From NCBI RefSeq assembly GCF_012927185.1, contig NZ_JABBGB010000003.1, positions 744,001 to 808,000 of the forward strand: a DNA stretch of 64,000 bases, given 5' to 3'. This document shows, piece after piece, positions 59,324 to 64,000 of this stretch. The first letter of the stretch is position 1. Each line of letters opens with the position of its first letter. The notes below the pieces were generated by a model. That model did not search any database and was not told the DNA's origin. It saw only the letters and a list, made by a program, of their open reading frames with translations. The position numbers and the translations under genes are program-made. This stretch comes from Pseudoflavitalea sp. G-6-1-2. GTDB lineage: Bacteria > Bacteroidota > Bacteroidia > Chitinophagales > Chitinophagaceae.

Positions 59324-61717
59324 TTAGAATCCTTTCTTCTTTTCTTCTGCTTTCTGCATTGGGTTGATGCCTGGAGCAGCAGCTCTTGGCACATTTGCAT
59401 TCTTCGCTTTGTAGAGCGCGAATCTTGATGGTGCAGCGATCTTGCCCCAGTTGTTGTTGCTTTCGTCGATATCAGCGGTTTCGCGATATGGATCGAGTTG
59501 AACACTGGCCACTTCCTTGTCTTTCATGAAAGCTTTCACGATGTTCTTTTCGTTCATTCTCCATACCTGAGCAGGAATGCGGTCGATCTCTTTAGTACCG
59601 TCTTTGTACGTCCACTCGATAATCACCGGCATTACCAGCCCGCCTTTGTTGCTGATGGCTACTTCGTAGAAATGCTTGCCGGCAGCGCGTTCCAGGCTCG
59701 CAGCATCTGCTGCGGTGATCTGAGAAGGCACCTGCACTTTGTAAGTGGTAGTGTCGTACGCTTCTTTGCCGCGTGCATAACGATAGTAGAAATCCTGCAG
59801 CTCAGGATCTTTGTCTACCGGGTAGGTGATCGATTTATCGGCGAGGTTGCGCTCTTTGGAAATATCAGGGTTGGTAGATCCCATCGGAGGATCGAGCTTT
59901 CTGCTTTCTGTGCGGTCTTCTGTTCCGCGAACGGCGAGGCTGCCATCAGCTTTGAAATATTTCACACTGTCGAGGCTCATGTCGCAGGGCTCGGTGCCGT
60001 AGAACCATCCTCTCCAGAACCAGTCGAGATCTTCTCCAGATGCATCTTCGAGTGTGCGGAAGAGATCAGCAGGCTCGGGATGTTTGAATGCCCAGCGGCG
60101 TGCATATTCTTTGAATGAGTAATCGAACAGATCGCGGCCCATGATGGTTTCGCGGAGAATGTTCAATCCGGTTGCAGGTTTGGTGTATGCATTCGGACCG
60201 AAACGCGCGATGTTCTCGGAGTTGCTCATGATGGGCTCCAGCTGATCTTTCGGAAGTTTCATGTAGTCTACGATTGCCCATGCTGGTCCTTTTCCGCGAA
60301 CAGGGAATTTGCTGTCCCACATTTCTTCGGTGAGGTATTCAACAAATGAGTTGAGGCCTTCGTCCATCCAGCTCCATTGGCGTTCGTCGCTGTTGATGAT
60401 CATGGGGAAGAAGTTATGGCCTACTTCGTGAATGATCACACCGAGCATTCCGTATTTGGTAGCTTCTGAATAGCTGCCATCTTTTTCGGTACGGCCGTAG
60501 TTGAAGCAGATCATCGGATATTCCATGCCGTTACTGGCTTCTACACTCTGTGCAACAGGGTAGGGGTAAGGAATGGTGAAATGAGAATATGTTTTGATGG
60601 TATGTGCTACTGCCTTGGTAGAGAACTTGCGGTAGAGGCCGTAAGATTCTTTGGGGTAGAAGCTCATGCACATCACTTTGCGGCCTTCAACGAAAGCGGG
60701 CATGGCGTCCCAAACGAATTTGCGGGATGATGTCCATGCGAAGTCGCGAACATTATCTGCTTTATAGATCCATGTTTTCTTTGCTTTGCTTTTGTTGCCT
60801 TCGGCAGCTTTTGCTTCGGCCAGCGTTACGATCTCAACGGGCTCTTTGGAGGTCTGAGCCTGCGCCCAGCGTGCTTTCTGAGCTGCGCTGAGATTCTGCG
60901 TGTAGTTGAGGCATTCGCCGGTAGAGCCGATCACGTGATCGGCAGGCACCGTCATCTGCACTTTGAAATTGCCGAAGGTGAGGGCAAATTCTCCGCGGCC
61001 TGTGAACTGGTGGTTCTGCCATCCCTGAAAATCGCTGTACACGCAGAGGCGCGGATACCATTGTGCCATGGTGTAGAGCGTATTGCCGTCGCCAGGGAAG
61101 AACTCGAATCCGCCACGACCGCCGTAAGTGCTGCGGTCTGCGATCTTGTAATCCCAGTTGAGCTTGAATACGAACTGCTGTCCGGCTTTCAGCGGAGCGG
61201 GCAGTTCTACGCGCATCATGGTTTTGTTGATGGTGTATTTGAGCGATTTGCCGGTGATATCGCTGAGGCTGCGGATATTGAAACCGTAGCCATTGTCTTT
61301 TCGTGCTGCTTCCAGCCGGTCGATCAGCGCCTCGTTCAGTTGAGAAGGCATGTTGTCGCTGTTCTGGTAGTTGGCGTTGTTAACGGTGCTGTGCTGATTC
61401 TCATCCAGCTGCAACCACAGATAAGTGAGTGTGTTGGGCGAGTTGTTGAAGTAGGTAACCGTTTCGCTGCCGGTGAGTGTATTCTTCTCTTCGTCGAGCT
61501 CACATTTAATGTCGTAATCTGCGCGCTGCTGCCAGTATTTGGGACCGGGAGCGCCGCTTGCAGTACGGTATTCGTTGGGAGTAGGCAGTATGGTGCCCAA
61601 TTGCTCGAACCTGTTGCCATGGTTGGAGCCTGGGTTGTTTTGGATATTCTGCGACATCGCACTACTGCTGCATAGCAATAGCAGAACGGCCGCCGGAAAT
61701 GACAACTGTTTCATCAT
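59324..61717 (-). CDS. Exported M1-family zinc metallopeptidase
   Basis: 797 residues with a signal peptide (LSFPAAVLLLLCSSSAMSQ). The N-terminal beta saddle (DYDIKCELDEEKNTLTGSET) leads to a thermolysin-like domain with SNGMEYPMICFNYG in place of the GxMEN exopeptidase motif and HEVGHNFFPMIINSDERQWS (His about 430), with the third ligand in MDEGLNSF: HExxHx18E intact. C-terminal regions include a Lys-rich tail. It would cleave peptides in the periplasm or on the surface. Its start overlaps the HupE-like gene by 56 bases. Confidence 0.93.
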   Translation of the reverse strand: MMKQLSFPAAVLLLLCSSSAMSQNIQNNPGSNHGNRFEQLGTILPTPNEYRTASGAPGPKYWQQRADYDIKCELDEEKNTLTGSETVTYFNNSPNTLTYLWLQLDENQHSTVNNANYQNSDNMPSQLNEALIDRLEAARKDNGYGFNIRSLSDITGKSLKYTINKTMMRVELPAPLKAGQQFVFKLNWDYKIADRSTYGGRGGFEFFPGDGNTLYTMAQWYPRLCVYSDFQGWQNHQFTGRGEFALTFGNFKVQMTVPADHVIGSTGECLNYTQNLSAAQKARWAQAQTSKEPVEIVTLAEAKAAEGNKSKAKKTWIYKADNVRDFAWTSSRKFVWDAMPAFVEGRKVMCMSFYPKESYGLYRKFSTKAVAHTIKTYSHFTIPYPYPVAQSVEASNGMEYPMICFNYGRTEKDGSYSEATKYGMLGVIIHEVGHNFFPMIINSDERQWSWMDEGLNSFVEYLTEEMWDSKFPVRGKGPAWAIVDYMKLPKDQLEPIMSNSENIARFGPNAYTKPATGLNILRETIMGRDLFDYSFKEYARRWAFKHPEPADLFRTLEDASGEDLDWFWRGWFYGTEPCDMSLDSVKYFKADGSLAVRGTEDRTESRKLDPPMGSTNPDISKERNLADKSITYPVDKDPELQDFYYRYARGKEAYDTTTYKVQVPSQITAADAASLERAAGKHFYEVAISNKGGLVMPVIIEWTYKDGTKEIDRIPAQVWRMNEKNIVKAFMKDKEVASVQLDPYRETADIDESNNNWGKIAAPSRFALYKAKNANVPRAAAPGINPMQKAEEKKKGF

Positions 61718-62309
61718 TTGTTTTTTGATTATGTGGAAAGCGCTGATACGCCCATTCGAGTGAAAAAAGTAATATGATAATAGATGCCGCTCTCAGCCAC
61801 CAGATCCTCGGCACTTTTACAATCTGCACCAGCAGGTAAGAAACCAGCAATACTGCTATCACTACCACCAGTTGTGCAACTTCGATACCGACATTGAATG
61901 CCAGCAAATGCCCTACCAGGCCTTCTTTTCCTTCGAGCGACATAAACTCTCCTGCGAATGCCAGCCCATGGATCAATCCAAAGAACAGCGCAAAAAAGTA
62001 GATGATTGGAAGCTGCCTGGCAGTGGTTTCCTTCGGTTTCTGGAAAATATTGTTCACGCAGGTGGCTGCAATGGTGAGAGGGATGAGAAATTCAATCCAG
62101 CTTCTGTCGAAATTTACATAACCCAGTGCGCTGAGTGCGAGTGTGATGGAGTGACCAATAGTGAAGGCCGTAACCAGTATCACCACTTTTTTCCAGTCGG
62201 CCCACAGATAACGGAGGCAGAGGGCGGTTACAAAAAGAATATGGTCCATAGCATCCAGTGAAAGGATATGGCCTATTCCCAATTGAAAATATAAATTAAA
62301 ATCCTGCAT
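61662..62309 (-). CDS. HupE/UreJ-type membrane protein
   Basis: 215 residues with about six transmembrane helices. Family marks are the early HILSLDAMDHILFVTALCLR, VTAFTIGHSITLALSALGYV and FFGLIHGLAFAGEF, each with His/Asp residues that may bind metal, as in HupE/UreJ nickel/cobalt-linked proteins. A hydrophilic tail (about 195-215) is encoded in the overlap with the M1 peptidase gene. Divergent from a DUF6702 gene. Metal transport is possible but unproven; no hydrogenase or urease is visible. Confidence 0.9.
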   Translation of the reverse strand: MQDFNLYFQLGIGHILSLDAMDHILFVTALCLRYLWADWKKVVILVTAFTIGHSITLALSALGYVNFDRSWIEFLIPLTIAATCVNNIFQKPKETTARQLPIIYFFALFFGLIHGLAFAGEFMSLEGKEGLVGHLLAFNVGIEVAQLVVVIAVLLVSYLLVQIVKVPRIWWLRAASIIILLFSLEWAYQRFPHNQKTNDETVVISGGRSAIAMQQ

Positions 62310-62368
62310 ACAAATCGGAGTGCTACAAAATAATTAAGAGATTTGTAATATAAAAATCAGAAGGTTTA

Positions 62369-62896
62369 ATGGCGATACTACTGTATAAATGGCTCTGGGC
62401 CGCTTCCTGCATCTTGTTTGCGCCTGCCGGCAAGTCCGTTGCACCTGCTGAGGTGCATCCTTTGTATATCAGCGTAACCGAGATCAATCACAATAATACG
62501 GATAAAACTATCGAGATCAGCTGCAAAATTTTCACGGACGACTTCGAGAAAGGCATCTCCGAAGTACTCAAAAAGCATGTAGATCTCAGCAAACCTGCCA
62601 ATCAGGAAGAAGCCAATAAACTGGTGGCTGAATACATCACGCGGCATCTGCAGCTCAGGGCCGATAACCGCGATCTGAAATATGAATTTGTAGGGTTTGA
62701 AAGGGAGCGGGATGTGATCTGGAGCTACTTTCAGGTGAGTGGCGTTCCCAATCCTCCCAAAACCATAACAGTAAAGAATTCCATACTGTACGAGACTTAC
62801 GATTCACAGATAAATATGATGCATGTAACGGTGTCGGGTAAGCGGAAAAGCTACAAGGTGAGCAATCCGAAACCCGATGCAAGTTTCGAGTTCTGA
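62369..62896 (+). CDS. DUF6702 family exported protein
   Basis: 175 residues with an N-terminal hydrophobic signal (about 5-20). The HPLYISVTEINHNNTDKTIE start of the mature part, SCKIFTDDFEKGISEVLKKH and the late YDSQINMMHVTVSGKRKSYK fit the family I know as DUF6702, which in Bacteroidota often lies beside HupE-like and M1 peptidase genes. The HPxYISV motif and His residues make metal binding conceivable. Function unknown. Confidence 0.82.
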   Translation: MAILLYKWLWAASCILFAPAGKSVAPAEVHPLYISVTEINHNNTDKTIEISCKIFTDDFEKGISEVLKKHVDLSKPANQEEANKLVAEYITRHLQLRADNRDLKYEFVGFERERDVIWSYFQVSGVPNPPKTITVKNSILYETYDSQINMMHVTVSGKRKSYKVSNPKPDASFEF

Positions 62897-63232
62897 TATC
62901 TCACAAATCATAATGCGATACTGAGTTTTACTGAACCGGCTGCATTCCGCGCGAATGTGTGCCTGCGGTCTGTGTGTTTTTCCATACCTGCGTAGGGGTA
63001 AGGCCTCACTTGATTGTTTATATAGCAAGTACTTTATGTTTTACACTTCCCGGAATGCGGGCGGCTGGAGGGCTGCTTGCATTTTCGGTTTTTATCACCA
63101 TCGTCCCCGTAATTTTTTAGTAGCCGGAATAGAAATGAATTCCTTGAAAACTGCTGTCGATAACAGCGCCATCCTCCGGATTATTCTGGTGGGTGGCGCC
63201 ATCACTGCGCTGTTATTCAGTAAGAGTGGGAA
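62897..63232 (+). other. Intergenic region with a possible 33-residue ORF
   Basis: Between the DUF6702 gene and the end of the CorC-like gene. An ORF at 63135-63236 would encode a peptide with one hydrophobic segment (ILRIILVGGAITALLFS); it overlaps the convergent gene by 4 bases. A longer in-frame extension to 62955 looks non-coding. No terminator-like hairpin with a T-run was found. The small ORF is weakly supported. Confidence 0.35.
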
Positions 63233-64000
63233 TTAATTATCGTCCATATTCTCTTTGATCTCATCCGAAATGTGCACCAGCACTTTATCGATGCGCTGTG
63301 CATCCATGTCGATGATCTCAAATTTGAATCCCTGCCAGTCGAGGGTATCGCCGGTTTGCGGAATGCGTTCGAGTTTATGCAGAATAAATCCGGCGAGCGT
63401 ATCGAACTCCTGTTCGCCTTCATTCATCCATTCTGTTTTTTCGAAGTGTGTGAGGAAGTCGTAGAAAGGTATTTGTCCGTCTACAAGATAGGAGCCGTCT
63501 TCGCGTTCGCGCACTTCATAATCTTCGATATCCATCTGCGGCAGATCGCCCACGATGGCTTCGAGGATATCGTTGAGGGTGATCATTCCCTGCAATGTGC
63601 CGTACTCGTCCACAATAAAGCAGGCATGTATCTTCTGTTTCTTGAATTTCTCCAGAACAGTGTAAGCGGTAATGTTTTCGGGTACAAAGAGTGCTGGTTT
63701 CATGATAGCGCCGAACACGGTGAGATCATTGGTAACGTACAAATCTTTCAATGATACCACGCCTTTGAGGTTATCGAGGCTTCCTTCGCAGATGGGATAT
63801 ACCGAATGAGGTTCGCGAATAATCTTTTCCTTCATCTTCACTTCGTTGTCCGAACTGTCGAACCAGATGATGTCGCTGCGGTGCGTCATTATCGAAGTGA
63901 TATTGCGGTCTCCGAGATGGAAAACCCTTTCGATGATTTCCTGCTCAGCTTCTTCGATGGTGCCTTGTTCGGTTCCTTCGCTGATGATGGCTTTGATCTC
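63233..64000 (-). CDS. CorC/HlyC (CNNM-type) family protein, partial
   Basis: The frame runs off the right edge; 255 C-terminal residues are visible, beginning EIKAIISEGTEQGTIEEAEQ. A pair of CBS domains (DRNITSIMTHRSDIIWFDSS, then ITAYTVLEKFKKQKIHACFI and GMITLNDILEAIVGDLPQ) is followed by a CorC_HlyC transporter-associated domain (DGSYLVDGQIPFYDFLTHFE, then EFDTLAGFILHKLERIPQTG). The missing N-terminal part is expected to hold a DUF21/CNNM membrane domain. Such proteins take part in magnesium or cobalt transport. An internal Met at 63889 is not the start. Confidence 0.93.
   Translation of the reverse strand, partial: EIKAIISEGTEQGTIEEAEQEIIERVFHLGDRNITSIMTHRSDIIWFDSSDNEVKMKEKIIREPHSVYPICEGSLDNLKGVVSLKDLYVTNDLTVFGAIMKPALFVPENITAYTVLEKFKKQKIHACFIVDEYGTLQGMITLNDILEAIVGDLPQMDIEDYEVREREDGSYLVDGQIPFYDFLTHFEKTEWMNEGEQEFDTLAGFILHKLERIPQTGDTLDWQGFKFEIIDMDAQRIDKVLVHISDEIKENMDDN

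Noticed and set aside
62955-63236. 93-codon frame read as a full gene
   Set aside because: The first two thirds lack coding character and have an odd Cys/Arg-rich composition; only the last 33 codons are even plausible.

Overview
The window looks like a chromosomal segment of a Bacteroidota, most probably a Chitinophagaceae member. Pointers are a SusC/SusD pair driven by a FecI-type sigma factor and FecR, type IX secretion (T9SS) sorting domains, an OmpA protein with thrombospondin type 3 repeats, a LytS/LytTR two-component pair, many SPII lipoproteins, and repeated promoter-like TAnnTTTG boxes just upstream of starts (infA, tetR, the SPFH operon, the AKR gene and others). Base composition is moderate apart from a few AT-rich stretches. 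No rRNA, tRNA or CRISPR was seen. The family assignment is inference from gene content.

Layout: 1-4662 is a shikimate operon (DAHP synthase/chorismate mutase, a Y1-transposase-like gene, aroB, aroA, aroC, a DUF952 gene); aroQ lies apart at 51542. 4692-9148 holds cell-envelope genes (D-Ala-D-Ala dipeptidase, L,D-transpeptidase, RlpA-like protein, OmpA). After pdxJ comes a gene-poor stretch at 9950-11555 with hairpins, degenerate repeats and a stand-alone T9SS-tail-like ORF. 12144-16348 is a minus-strand TPR lipoprotein/rpe/TonB-receptor unit. 16468-23975 has a PD40 protein, a small membrane protein, a LytS/LytTR pair, a large T9SS-sorted PKD protein and a YfcE-like phosphoesterase. hmgA follows, then an AT-rich two-gene module (DUF6934-like protein plus a 53-residue basic partner).

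27794-34614 is a complete TetR-regulated efflux operon of YbhGFSR type (TolC, HlyD, two ABC ATPases, two permeases). 36290-39964 is the infA-rpmJ-rpsM-rpsK-rpsD-rpoA-rplQ operon with structured spacers, followed by carA. 42378-51417 is an ECF sigma/FecR/SusC/SusD locus with a HExxH lipoprotein and an unidentified lipoprotein. The right end carries aroQ, an FtsX/MacB permease, a PpiC-type isomerase, an esterase, an SPFH/membrane/ribbon-helix-helix operon, a candidate 25-residue peptide gene, an M1 peptidase overlapping a HupE-like gene, a DUF6702 gene and part of a CorC/HlyC-type protein.

The observations most worth following are: a HUH/Y1 transposase-like gene with Phe at the catalytic Tyr position, set with 0-1 bp spacing in the shikimate operon; the DUF6934-like/53-residue pair as a candidate uncharacterised module; structured spacers in the S13-S11-S4 operon that share a 10-base motif; and palindromes over the promoters of the SPFH-RHH operon and of tetR.
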